Shown here piece by piece: positions 33,280 through 43,887 of a DNA stretch of 64,000 nucleotides. A program made the translations under genes and the position numbers. Within the stretch, counting starts at the first letter, position 1. Every line of letters starts with the position of its first letter. Under the pieces are notes generated by a model that saw nothing but the letters and a program-made list of their open reading frames with translations, had not been told where the DNA came from and made no database searches. Origin of the DNA: Ahaetulla prasina. Taxonomy: Eukaryota; Chordata; Lepidosauria; Squamata; Colubridae. The stretch covers positions 96,895,825 to 96,959,824 of the forward strand of contig NC_080543.1 of the NCBI RefSeq assembly GCF_028640845.1, written 5' to 3'.

Positions 33280-33856
33280 TGCACAGCCATTTTCTTTTGG
33301 ACTTTCCAATGATGTTATTTATTCACCTAATCAAAATTTAATTGTTGCTCAATGTCTTTGAAAAATATGCCTTTGCAACTCATAGGCATGCCTGCACAGA
33401 TACATAGAAAGCCAATTTATAAAAATTAGGATTAAGGTTTTTGATCTGATTAATAACATAGTCTTAGCATTTTAATTTAGAAAGATACTTTGATGATTAA
33501 AGCAAAACTCATCAACTATCCAAATAGAGAGAGTCTAATAATCAAAATGACAAAAAAAAAAAAAAATCCTGCAAAAGGATTGGCTAAAGGAATTTGTTTG
33601 GTCTTTATACTATTTATTAATTAAAAAAAACACTTAGTGAAACAAGATGGACATAAAGAGTCAGTTTCTATCAGATCCACTCATTTCATAGGTTTCCATT
33701 ACTGTTTGGGGCCTGTGATACTTTTGGAGTAACTTTTGCAAATCATTTTATTGTGCTATTTGAATAGAAGCACTATTTTGATGTTGGGGAAGTAGAAGAA
33801 TATAATAGCTAATGGTATTTTTGTTGTTTTCCATTAAAACAAAAAATCTGCTATAG
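33280..33856 (+). other. ASMT intron 3 sequence
   Basis: A+T-rich sequence with an A-run at 33553-33566 and no identified element. Confidence 0.6.
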
Positions 33857-33925
33857 GGAAGGGAAACCTCCGATTCTATCCATATATGGCACTCCTTCAA
33901 ATGAATTTTATGGACCTCTGTACAG
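33857..33925 (+). CDS. ASMT: ASMT exon 4
   Basis: The acceptor is ctatag and the donor is TACAG|gtaaag. It reads EGKPPILSIYGTPSNEFYGP then LY, aligned with EGRNQYLETFGVPAEELF of the family. Length 69, phases 2 to 2. No counterpart is found in the dead duplicate at 52465-53876. Confidence 0.88.
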
Positions 33926-34430
33926 GTAAAGTAGCATTTTTATGACTTTGGTTTGTAAAGATTGGGTATTAAATAGCTGTTTTGCTTTTAATTTTCTTAT
34001 CAAATCTCACTTTGCAACTCTGCAAATATATTTATTTGGAAGTTTTTTTTTTAACTAAATAAGCCTAGATTAGCAGTGTTACCCACCATCACTGATTTTG
34101 AGCAATCTGCCACAAACAGAACCAAAGCCCAGTTTTATTCTAATGATCCTCCCACTATTCCATCTACCGCACAACCACAAATTTGGAGCCCAGGTTGCAA
34201 ACCAGTCCATCAGCCACTTTATCATCGCTGGATAGTTTGCAAGGAGAAGAAGTTATAGAGAGATGTGCTGAATATTGTTTGAATATCTTGGTTTGTGTTT
34301 TTTTTCTTATCTTCTACTTCCCAGCTCATCTATTTGTTATTACCTGGTCTTTGCATAGAGTTGATTGCCCTAAAAAGGAACAGTATGAGAGGTAGCTATG
34401 TTTGGATCTTAGTAAAGCATGAATAATATA
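33926..34430 (+). other. ASMT intron 4, left end
   Basis: A+T-rich sequence with no recognised element up to the BEL/Pao insertion. Confidence 0.55.
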
Positions 34431-34926
34431 TGTTCTGTCCTCAGAACACGTTATTCTGTGTGCAGTTTGATATGCAGCTAAACCCACCTATCCTCCAATA
34501 AAACAGACCATGTGCGTAGATCTGGATGCTTTATTGAAAGAACAGGATATGGTGAAACTGGGTTAAACAGGAATACACACAATGAGAACCAATTACAAGA
34601 TAAGGCAGTATTGAGTTACTGCTGAACGTAAAACTGAATAAATACAAATAATTTAAATCTCACTAGTGATGCTCTGTGTGTGGGTTTGTCCTTGGATAAC
34701 CATGTGCCACAGATTAAGATGGATTCTTCTTTGTGCTTCTGCCTTCTCCAAATGCTAAAGGAAATGGAGTCTGGCTTCCTAGCGTGCACTTGGTTTGAGA
34801 GTGTGTGCTGATGGATAAAAGGATTGGGTCAGTTTCAAACAATATAAATGATATTTGTCTCTTTGGCACCTAGATGGGTCTAGAAAGCAATAACAGTATA
34901 TAAAAGTTATATGCTGGAGCATGACA
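34431..34926 (-). repeat. BEL/Pao 3' LTR
   Basis: The LTR reads, on +, from tgttctgtcctcag to gctggagcatgaca. It shares gcagctaaacccacctatcc, tccaataaaacag and agtatataaaagttatatgc with 42796-42974. On the minus strand tatataaaag-like sequence lies near the LTR start. Confidence 0.8.
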
Positions 34927-35515
34927 CTCCCTGCCTGGTATCAACCAATACCACTATTTGAGTTCTGAAATGGCAACATTAGATGAGCTGACATTGCTTT
35001 TTTGCTGGTATGGTTGCTGATGTGATGGTGCCACTGCAGTTTGCAATGAAGCTTCTGGGAACTTTACAGTGATCTAAGTCTGGAATATAAAATTCCATTG
35101 CTAGCTTCTCACTTAGAATTGCTGAGCTCCTCTGATATATACCCAGCACCGTTCTGTTGAGCAGGTACCATGGGAGATATTGCAGAAGACTGATTCAATT
35201 GTTTTTTGAAGCTTGCTGTTGTTTGTGGTGTAGCTGTAGGTTGCTGTGCCATTTGAGCTATGGTGTTGTCCACAGGTTCTGAGGTAGGAATGGCACAGAA
35301 TCAGGAGACTGTGGCAAGGAGCAGGCTACACTCGTTCTTTATTGTTAGGTAGCCATTGTCTCTGTGGTCTGAAGGGGAGAGGGGTGATCTGGTTGTCACT
35401 ATCTTCTTTGTCTAATCCCTGCTCTGTCTTTTCTAAAGGGAGTTTGTCCTCAGTTGATGTTGCCAGGCAAGGTTGTCAGTAAGGAAGCCTATGAAGGGAC
35501 AAGGCACATGGGTAA

Positions 35516-35776
35516 TGTTCTGTTTGCGAACAATACGAGGGTCCGAGGCTTGGCTTAAAAACTGCTTTATTAACAACTCTTAACAACTTCTCACTAGAGG
35601 CAATAAATGGAACGCCGCGCTTGGCTCGGCAGCTGCTTAAGTATAGCTCGCTATCAAGCTGCGGAACCAATCAAACAACCCCCTTTTGGCTCTTTACACT
35701 AGCCGTGCTTTTAACCAATCAGCGACGGCTAGCAACAGGCATTCTCTCCTCGGGTCATATTCCCGAGGACATAACA
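35516..35776 (-). repeat. Gypsy-1 3' LTR
   Basis: It has TG...CA ends with CCAAT-type motifs (aaccaatcag on +). A polyadenylation signal on the minus strand appears as ctttatta on +. It is identical to the partner at 39964-40224. Confidence 0.95.
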
Positions 35777-37608
35777 CCCTTCACCCTCCGGATGGCACAT
35801 GCATAATCTGCGAGATATGCTGGGCGCCGTCGGCTCCGCCCCGATTGTCTTAGTTCTTGAGTCGGTGATGCTGGAGTGGGAGGAGCCGGACTGCCATCCT
35901 GCTCCGAGGGTGGAGAGTGCACCTCGGGATCGGGAAAAGGCCCTGGCGACGCTGCAGCAACGGGAACCGCCGGTAAGGCAGCCGGCGAGACCGCTTCGGG
36001 GGTTAAAGTACATGGTGTGTCTGGCTGAGCCACCGGACCCCCGAAGAGAGGGTCGGGTGTTGGAGCAGCGATGCTTTGCTCAGGGCATGGATCGGCCGGC
36101 CCTGCGATTCTTCGGCGCAGCTGATTTATATGTCGGCGCCACTGGCGTCCATCTCCCAGTTGGACCCTATAAGAATAGGGTCCGGTTAATTGAATGATAG
36201 TGCCGGGGAGCCACCGGGTGTCAGCCCCGAAGTTTTCTGCGTAGACCAGGTCCCCCACCCTGAAATTCCTATAGTTGGAATCTGTGCATCTGGGTATATC
36301 TGGAGTGAAACTCGGATGCAGACGATCTAGAGTGGTTCGTAAGCGTCGACCCATTAACATCTCGGCCGGGCTGTGATTGGTATCTGGGCATGGGGTTGAA
36401 TGTTGTGCCAATAAATATTGGCAGATCTTGTGGTGCCAGTTAGAGGGGCCCAGGCGGCTTAATGCTTCTTTAGCTGCCCTAACGGCCCTTTCCTCCCGGC
36501 CATTTCCCGCCGGGTGGAAAGGGGCCGTGGGGGCATGGCGGATGCCCAGCCGTGCCATAAACTGCTGAAAATAGGCCAATGTAAATTGGGCCCCATTGTC
36601 AGTGACAATGACATCGGGAAGTCCATGGGTGGCAAACAGGGTTTCCAGGACCCTGACGACGGCTCCAGCCGTGGGGGAAGGTGTCAATGCAATGTCAACC
36701 CACTTCGAGTACGCGTCGACTAGAATTAGGAAGGTTTGGCCCAAAAAAGGTCCAGCGAAGTCCACATGGATTCGCGCCCAAGGGTTTCTGGGGTTCTCCC
36801 AGTTCCTGACGGGGGCGGCGGCTGGTGCTGATCTAGAGGCTTGGCACTGGGGGCAATTTGCCACCCAGGCCTCGATCTCCTGATCCATCCCCGGCCACCA
36901 AACGTAACTGCGCCCTAAGGCTTTCATTCTTACCATTCCTGGATGGGCGTCATGCAAACAACTCAAGATGCGCTTACGCAAGTCGGGGGGTACTACTACC
37001 CTATTCCCCCACAACAGGCACCCCTTAAGGACAGATAGTTCATGCTGCCGGCGGGAGTATGGAAGGAATTCATAAGCTAGTGATCCCCGCGGCCAACCCC
37101 TTTTCACCCAATCGATGATTTTAGACAGAAATGGGTCCTTAGCAGACAAACTCTCGATATCGACAGCAGAGACAGGAACGTCCCAGTCCTCAACAAGAAG
37201 GACAGCGGACGTCGGGGCTGGGTCGTCCTCCGTTATAGGTAAGGGGCAGCGGCTAAGCGCGTCCGCGTGCCCTATAGATTTCCCGGGCTTATACAACAGT
37301 TGGTAGGAATAGGCGGCAAGGAATTCCACCCAGCGGGACATGCGTGGGGATAGAATTTGGGGGGTTTGGCGATCGCCTGCCAACAACCCCAGCAATGGTT
37401 TATGGTCGGTTACAAGATAGAAAAACCGACCATAAAGGTAGTCATGGAATCTTTTGATTCCAGCTACTGCGGCTAGGGCCTCCCGATCAAGTTGGCTATA
37501 GTTTCGTTCGGGAGGGGATAAGGTGCGTGAATAGAAAGCGATAGGGGCTTCGGAGCCATCAGGAAGAAGGTGGCTCAAAGCAGGCGCCACGCCGTGGGGA
37601 GGCATCAC
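35755..37608 (-). pseudogene. Gypsy-1 RNase H - integrase part of pol
   Basis: An open block of 617 residues on the minus strand. Residues 1-120 are the RNase H domain (FYSRTLSPPERNYSQLDREA, VTDHKPLLGLL). An H2C2 zinc finger has H219, H222, C252 and C255. The integrase core has the expected D283 (HVDF), D337 (VTDNGAQF) and E373 (NGREER), giving D-x35-E. A basic C-terminal region is followed by a proline-rich tail that ends just inside the 3' LTR. The upstream part of pol is in another frame. Confidence 0.92.
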
Positions 37609-38012
37609 ACGTTAATGACAGTGGCAGGCAGGGATCATACTGCACTAGGACATCCGCCGGCGTAAGGGCATCTTTGACAGCCCGAAGCAGGCGGCCGCAG
37701 CATGGTCCCATCGCCATGGGGCTTTGGAATCTAACAGCCTATGCAAGGGCTCGGCTAACGTGGCCTTATGGGGCACAAAGATGGCATAAAATTAAAGCCC
37801 CAAAAAGCTTGAAGCTCTGCCTTATTTGCAGGCGTCGGGGCATTCTTAATCGCCTCTACTTTGGAGAGCGCAGGGTGGATTCCTGAAGAATCCACCGAAA
37901 ATCCCAAGAATTCTACCCACGGAACCCCAATACAGCACTTCTCTTTTTTTAGCTTTAGACCCGCAGCCCGGAACCGGCTGGGGCGGCCCTCAAGCGTTCG
38001 ACGAGTTCTGAC

Positions 38013-39892
38013 CTATCCCTGGCGGAGATCAGAGCGTCGTCGAAATAAGTACAACCCTGGAATTCCGTGGAGCAATCGCACCATCAAGCCTGGGAATAGC
38101 CCGGGGGCTATGCAGACCCCGAACTGCAGGCGGTTACACTTAAAGGCACCCCGGTGGGTGACAATCGCCTGGGCCATGGCGGTCGCCTCATCCACCGGGA
38201 GTTGCTGATACGCCTGGGCGAGGTCTAATTTAGCAAATATTCTGCCTTGCCCCAATGAGGGGAGGAGGTGTTGTACAACTGGGACGGATAAGGATTATCC
38301 TGCAGGGCTCTATTTATGGTGCATTTGTAGTCGGCACAGATTCTAATGGATCCGTCCGGCTTTAATGGAATCACAATGGGGGTTTCCCAATTAGAATGGT
38401 CTATAGGTTCAAGGACTCCTTGGGAAATAAGTTTATCTAGCTCTTTGTCTACCCTGGGACGGAGCGCTAGGGGAACCCGTCGGGGCTTAAGGCGCCTGGG
38501 AGCTATCTGAGGGTCCAGATTAAAAGCGATAGGGCGACCAGTGTACTTGCCCAGACTGCCGTCAAATACATTCCCAAACTCTGAAAATAAATTGTCTGGA
38601 GTATCTAGGACATTAGCATGGACTCCGGACACTTCAAGATGTAGGGCAGCAAACCAGTCCAGCCCTAAGAGACTTGGGAGGTTATCCCTGACTACAATGA
38701 GAGGTAATTTCCCCAAGAAGGACCCATAGGCGACCCGAAAAACCCCGCATCCCACAGTCGGAATTTGTCGACCCTGATAGTCCCTTAAAGAGATCTGACA
38801 GGGCTGAAGGCAGCGTTTAGAGATGTGGGGCATCAACTTCTGCAGCGTCGGCCACTTGATGAGTGATCTAGAGGAGCCGGTGTCAATCTCCATTGAAATT
38901 GGTACATCTTCTAGAAGAACTCTGAGAAAGATCTTTTGAGCAGGAATACCGGAAGAGGCATGGTTGACGTCAATCGTTGCAACATCATAGCCCTTGGAGG
39001 CGGGCTGGCGTTCGTCATGGCGGCTTGGCATTCGTCTTGCATCGCGCCTCGGTTCGAGCGGGGTCGAATATGTGGTTGGGGCTGGAAGTAGGGCCCGGCA
39101 GACTCTCGATAGGTGACCCATTCGGCCACACCAGCGACAAATCGCGGTTTTAAATCTGCAGCTCGAGCGGTTGTGGTTTCCCCCGCACCCGAGGCACATC
39201 TCTGGTTTTCCCCTCCTCTCGCGATTGCACTCATTTCTTCGTGCTGCATTGCGGCGGTGCACAGCTTCATCAGCAGGGAACGGCGCGTCGCCATCTGCGT
39301 CTTCATGGTGGACTGATAGCGGCTTGACGGCAGCAGCAGCTGCAGCGGCTCTGACATGGAACCGCTGGATCTCTGCTGACGACCGTTCCGACATTTCAGA
39401 AGCTCGCGCCTCTTCGATAGCCACCTGAAGTGTCACTTCAGAGCGGGCCAATAGGCGGCGCTGCAACCGCAGGTCCTTGACCCCTGTAACTAGTTGGTCT
39501 AACAACATGTCTTCCAAATCGGTGAACTCGCACTGTAGCGCAGCATCGCGAAGGGACGCCATAAAATCATTGATAGACTCACCCTCACCCTGAAACCGCT
39601 GTCTAAAAAGATGTCGTCTGGCCACGCGGGAGGGTTTCGGGGAGTAGTGGGCCTGTAGTTTCTCCAATAATGTGTCCCAAGGGACGGACGACACTGCTTG
39701 TGGGGCGGTGAGAGCCCGAGCCGTCGCAAAGACATGACGGCCACAAAAACTAAGGAAGTAACCACGCTTCCTAGCGCTTGAGATATCAGATAAATTGTTC
39801 GCCTGCAGGAAGCATTCGAAACGTTCTAAATACGCTTCCCAGACTTCATTAGCAGGCTCAAAAGGGGAGAAGGTTAAAACGGCGGTTGACAT
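38013..39892 (-). pseudogene. Gypsy-1 gag-protease-reverse transcriptase part
   Basis: The frame opens at 39892 (MSTAVLTFSPF), 71 bases after the 5' LTR, and runs 555 residues as one gag-pol frame. It holds a gag domain with a LDQLVTGVKDLRLQRRLL segment (about 131-148), two zinc knuckles (about residues 233-246 and 252-265), the protease DTG at 337-339 (MEIDTGSSRS) and the first part of reverse transcriptase. The frame changes at about 38255, continues to 38013 and changes again just at the catalytic YFDD position. 37609-38013 holds further broken reverse transcriptase sequence. Confidence 0.9.
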
Positions 39893-39963
39893 TTAGGAAA
39901 TTTTGCTCCTACCGCTAGTACGGAAACCGTCGCCTCACGTAAAGTTCCACTCCTCGTCGCCAG

Positions 39964-40224
39964 TGTTCTGTTTGCGAACAATACGAGGGTCCGAGGCTTG
40001 GCTTAAAAACTGCTTTATTAACAACTCTTAACAACTTCTCACTAGAGGCAATAAATGGAACGCCGCGCTTGGCTCGGCAGCTGCTTAAGTATAGCTCGCT
40101 ATCAAGCTGCGGAACCAATCAAACAACCCCCTTTTGGCTCTTTACACTAGCCGTGCTTTTAACCAATCAGCGACGGCTAGCAACAGGCATTCTCTCCTCG
40201 GGTCATATTCCCGAGGACATAACA
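39964..40224 (-). repeat. Gypsy-1 5' LTR
   Basis: It is the identical partner of 35516-35776. Equal LTRs indicate a recent insertion. Confidence 0.95.
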
Positions 40225-40333
40225 GGTAATGTGCCATGATTCCTTTAAGAGGATTTGGTTGTGGCTTGGCTGAAAAATAGAAGGATGTCTATTCTCCAAT
40301 GTACTTGTCAGCATGCTGCTAACAGAGGTTGAT

Positions 40334-41200
40334 TTACCTTCCTAAACAGATACCTCCTCTAATGATCCACCCTAGGTCTAATTTCAGAGCATATGGAGCA
40401 TTGTGGGGGCCATTGATTTGAGCTCTCACCTTGTGGACTCGTAAAATAACTTTCCTTAGGAGCAAGACTATCTGAGCCTGAGAATCGAGCTCTGGTATCA
40501 GATGTGCTATGCAGTTCAAATGTGGGTGATGAATTGCTGCATCTGGCGTAGAGATTTGAGATCTATGGTCAGGGATCTGGTTTCATTCAATAGGAGTTGG
40601 TAAACTCAGGCACATTTTCCCATCTACTGACTTGACTTGGTAATCAGATGCTCTTATCCCGGCCGTCTCCACAATTCCTGCACACGTTTTAAGGAATATG
40701 GAGTGCTGGGGCCTTTTAATGCCAAAGGCATCAAAGAAGGCTGATCTGGCTAAAGAACTGTTACTTTGGTCATCTAGAATAGCATAAAGCTTAATGGCTT
40801 TGTCCCTTTGGTCTGCTGGGTCTTACTAAACAGATTTTGGAGCAGGACGTGCCGCCTGCAGTCCCTTTGCAGACCTCTGTGCATTTTGCATTGATTTCTG
40901 TTGTGGTTGTAGCAATGTGTTCTTCCTCCCTGCCATGCTCACTGGCACTGTAAGTGTGTTGTAAAATCCATGGTGCTGGCCCTGGTGCAAAGCTGTGCTG
41001 TAGCCTGTGCTGCCACATTCCATGTATTTTACCCTGACCTCACAGTTGTTGGCAAAGTGAGGGACTGATGAGCAGCACTTGTAGCAAATGTTGTCTGCTT
41101 TCAGGAAAGCTCTGCGGTCTTCCGTGGACTTCTCCCTGAAGGCTCTGCATTTTAGGAGAAAATGTGGCTTCTGGTGTAGAGGACGCTGCTTACCAGGATG
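40334..41200 (-). pseudogene. BEL/Pao zinc-knuckle and protease region
   Basis: On the minus strand, a cysteine/histidine array (CYKCCSSVPHFANNC then CGS...H) lies at about 41080-40960. Then, in another frame near 40800-40757, comes the AILDDQSNSSLA motif typical of BEL/Pao proteases, and HKVRAQINGPHNAPYA near 40400. This set identifies the element as BEL/Pao and not Gypsy. The Gypsy-1 insertion cuts it at 40224. Several stops are present. Confidence 0.8.
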
Positions 41201-41212
41201 TCTGTTCTGCCA

Positions 41213-41800
41213 CACCCCAGAAGACACACGAGCTGACTGTATTTGCCAGCAATTTATTCTTGCTACAGATATCAACTCTGGCAACGAACCTGCGATTGCC
41301 TGCCAAGTTCTCCTTATCTCTTCAATGCTACTGCGGTCTGTTGCTGGAGCAACCCAGAGCTCAGAAGCAAACAGAAATCTGAAAAGCCTATTCCCGAGTC
41401 TCGCAATAAAGCAGCCGAAGTTTCCAAAAGTCAGTTTTTGTCCGTCACGGAGCCCAAAGGCAGCTCCACCCACTTTTATACCTTGTGGGGTGTGGCTCCG
41501 TGACTCAGCACTCCCTGGGCCATCCCCTTTCTTTCTTTTGCTGCGCATGCTTCACTCGGCGTCGCTGCCTTGCATCTAGCCACGATGGATCCTCCTCAGC
41601 TGGCTCTCGGGGCGTTGCCAGGGGGAAGGAGGGGGAAGGGGAAATAGGCCATGTCAGCTCCTCCTCCTCCACCTGGCCTGCTTCTGGAATCTGGAGCAGA
41701 GCCAGAGAGGAAGATTCTGCAGAGGGAAGCCCTGGTGGCTCTTCCCCCTCACTCTCCAAGTCACTTTCTGCCAGGAAGCCCGGCTTGGGGCCCACAGACA
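41213..41800 (-). mobile_element. LTR (solo or partial) inserted in BEL/Pao gag
   Basis: The region separates two halves of the gag cysteine-rich motif (GDCCVC at about 41805 and NRHPGKQRPLHQ at about 41210). It has a TATA-like tataaaagtgggtgg (minus strand, near 41475) and shares gtgctgagtcacggagccac with the solo LTR at 9990-10570. I could not find a clear target duplication, so the boundaries are approximate. Confidence 0.6.
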
Positions 41801-42258
41801 CAGCAATCTCCGATCTCAGTTTCTATGTGAGAGGAGCTGGCAGACCTGTGAAGGGAATCTGGAGGAGTCACATTAATTTTGTGGACTGCTACTGAAGACT
41901 TGCAAGGGTTATGTTCTGAAGGAGCAGCACATGACAATGTGAAGTCAAAGCTAGGATCATTTCTTGTTTTAGCTTGTTGGCACATGACAAAAACAGAGAA
42001 GGGGGGAAATGGAACGTTGTGCTCCTTTTTGTGTTTGGAGCCAAGTGTGATGCACTGTTCTTGTAAGTTGTAGGGTAACTTTTGTACAATGGGGTTGACA
42101 CCTCTGGCTGTGTCAAGGAATGCAAGTCCTTGCAAATCTCCTTCCAACTTGTCTACTTGAAGCTTCATTAGTAAGTCACTAAGTTCCCTAAGTTTCTGAT
42201 AGGCTGTGTTAGGTATTTTGGGAAAGCTATCAACTCTTTTGAACAGTGTATTTTCCAC
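41801..42258 (-). pseudogene. BEL/Pao gag fragment
   Basis: A 165-residue open frame on the minus strand starts MENTLFKRVDSFPKIPN. It contains DTARGVNPIVQKLPYNLQEQ and PFPPFSVFV, typical phrases of Pao-type gag. The frame ends inside the inserted LTR. Confidence 0.82.
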
Positions 42259-42795
42259 TGCTTCTGCTGAGCCATAGCACTCATCAAGTCTGTCCCAGAT
42301 TGTTTTAAGGCCTGTTTCAGGGTAGTTTATGTTTATTGGCCTGATTCATTTTGCATGCTCAGCAGATTCAATTCTGAGCCATTTAATTATTAAATCTATC
42401 TCCTCACTGCATGACAAATCTAAGCTTCTGATGACATTTTAGAAGGAAGATTGCCAGGCTCTATAGCTTTCAGGATGATCATTAAACTTTTCAAGTCCTT
42501 GGGTGACTAGTTCATGTTCCGCAAGGAACTTGGCAAGGTGGCTTGATTCACCGATTGTGCATTGCTGTGGTGAAAAGGTGTTGTGTTGTCATACCTTTTA
42601 AGAGTCTCTGGATTCAGCTGGTCCTTTCTATGCTGCTCTGGCATGAAGAATGATCCTTAGGATGGTGTCTTCTGGAGGTGCTTGACTGTCTAGAAGCTGC
42701 TGTATGGCCATCTGCAGGTAGCTGCGTTGGCAGAGTAGCAGGTCTCTGTATAGTTGTTATCCTGAATCCCACTTGCTGGGTAGCCATTGTTTCAC

Positions 42796-42974
42796 TGTTC
42801 TGTCCTCACTACATGTTAGTCTGTGTGCAGCTCAAAATGCAGCTAAACCCACCTATGCTCCAATAAAACAGCAGTATATAAAGATTGTATGTTGGGACAC
42901 ATTTATCCCTCTGGCCACTAGATGGTGATAGAGAGAAACAACAGTATATAAAAGTTATATGCTAGGGCATGACA
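42796..42974 (-). repeat. BEL/Pao 5' LTR (internally shortened)
   Basis: Its ends match the LTR at 34431-34926, but about 320 bases are missing inside. That loss, or an insertion in the other LTR, shows the element is old. Confidence 0.78.
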
Positions 42975-43589
42975 ATATACACGTACTTTCACATATCCTT
43001 TCTGTCTTATGATGTTATTTTTTCCAGTCTTCAGTCTCTGCTGGATCTGGAATATTCTTACAACCTGTCTCATTGAGGGAGAATTAATTTTCAAAAGGGA
43101 GAACTGGAATCTACAGAGTAGAGCTAGGTAATCTACAAATCAATTGCTAGAATGTGCAATATGGTCCAGTTTAGGAACAAAGGTGCTTACATTCATTATC
43201 CAGAGATTCTTCCAAGTCCTTGTCATGCATTTTCTGTTGCTCAAATGCCAGCCCATAAGAATTTTGGCTACTTTTGAGATCCTTCCAGGACAACTGATCC
43301 CAAGGCAAATATTGGCACACAGCATTCAGCAATTCTGCCCAGGAATTGCTTGGGGTATAAAGTGGATGAAATGAGAATAATTCGTCTAGGCCGTATGGAT
43401 TATTAATGCCATCAAACTTCAAGACAAATATTAAATAATCTGCTCTTTAAAACCAGATAATTAACACAAAAGCCTGCAGAAACCATGGCTACATCATGAA
43501 CAATATAATTCTAGATTTATGCTCAGATATTAATCATATTGTATTTCATGTAGTTGTTAATCATCTGCCCATGCAAATTTCAATTCTAG

Positions 43590-43708
43590 TTCAAAGGAAG
43601 GTGTTGAAAGCTTTCTCAGGTTCATGAGTGAAGCTTGGAGTCTGCATGGAAAAGAAGTGGTCTCTGCCTTTGATCTTTCTGAATTTCAGCTCATTTATGA
43701 TTTGGGTG
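43590..43708 (+). CDS. ASMT: ASMT exon 5
   Basis: The acceptor is aattctag and the donor is GGTG|gtaagta. It reads SKEGVESFLRFMSEAWSLHG then KEVVSAFDLSEFQLIYDLGG, aligned with the family's SVNGRSVLTAFDLS...DLGG. It ends in the first part of SAM-binding motif I. Length 119, phases 2 to 1, fitting exons 4 and 6. Copy: 53738-53876. Confidence 0.9.
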
Positions 43709-43789
43709 GTAAGTACCTAAAGAACTTCATCATGCCCCTTACTAGCAATTTGATACTATGTGACATTCTGGTGAAATTGGATTGAAAGA

Positions 43790-43887
43790 CATCTCTGGCT
43801 CTGTCAAGACCTTGTAACCAGTGGAATAGTTTGCCTTCAGACGTTGTGGATGCTTCATCACTGGAAGTTTTTAAGAAGGGACTAGAC
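43790..43887 (+). mobile_element. CR1 3'-end remnant, left half
   Basis: gttgtggatgcttcatcact and ggaagtttttaagaagggac are conserved CR1 3' sequence. It continues at 45680 after the hAT insertion. Confidence 0.75.

Larger units (their letters stand above)
35516..40224 (-). mobile_element. Ty3/Gypsy retrotransposon (Gypsy-1), identical LTRs
   Basis: The 261-bp LTRs at 35516-35776 and 39964-40224 appear identical base for base. The 5-bp target duplication ggtaa is at 35511-35515 and 40225-40229. On the minus strand the 5' LTR is followed by a putative primer binding site starting TGGCGACGAGGAG (39963 downward). A polypurine tract lies just before the 3' LTR (35777-35790). The element lies inside the BEL/Pao element. 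It encodes gag, protease, reverse transcriptase, RNase H and integrase, with frameshifts. The clade resembles the Mag/K02A2.6-like Gypsy elements of vertebrates (tentative). Confidence 0.95.
34431..42974 (-). mobile_element. BEL/Pao LTR retrotransposon, degraded, host of two LTR insertions
   Basis: Two related LTRs share ends (TGTTCTGTCCTC at the + left edge, GCATGACA at the right edge): 34431-34926 and 42796-42974. The second is shortened inside. A 5-bp target duplication, atata, flanks the element (34426-34430, 42975-42979). The internal region on the minus strand holds gag, protease and the beginning of pol. Most of reverse transcriptase and integrase is missing, so the copy is non-autonomous. 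A Gypsy element (35516-40224) and another LTR (about 41213-41800) are inserted in it. Confidence 0.85.
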
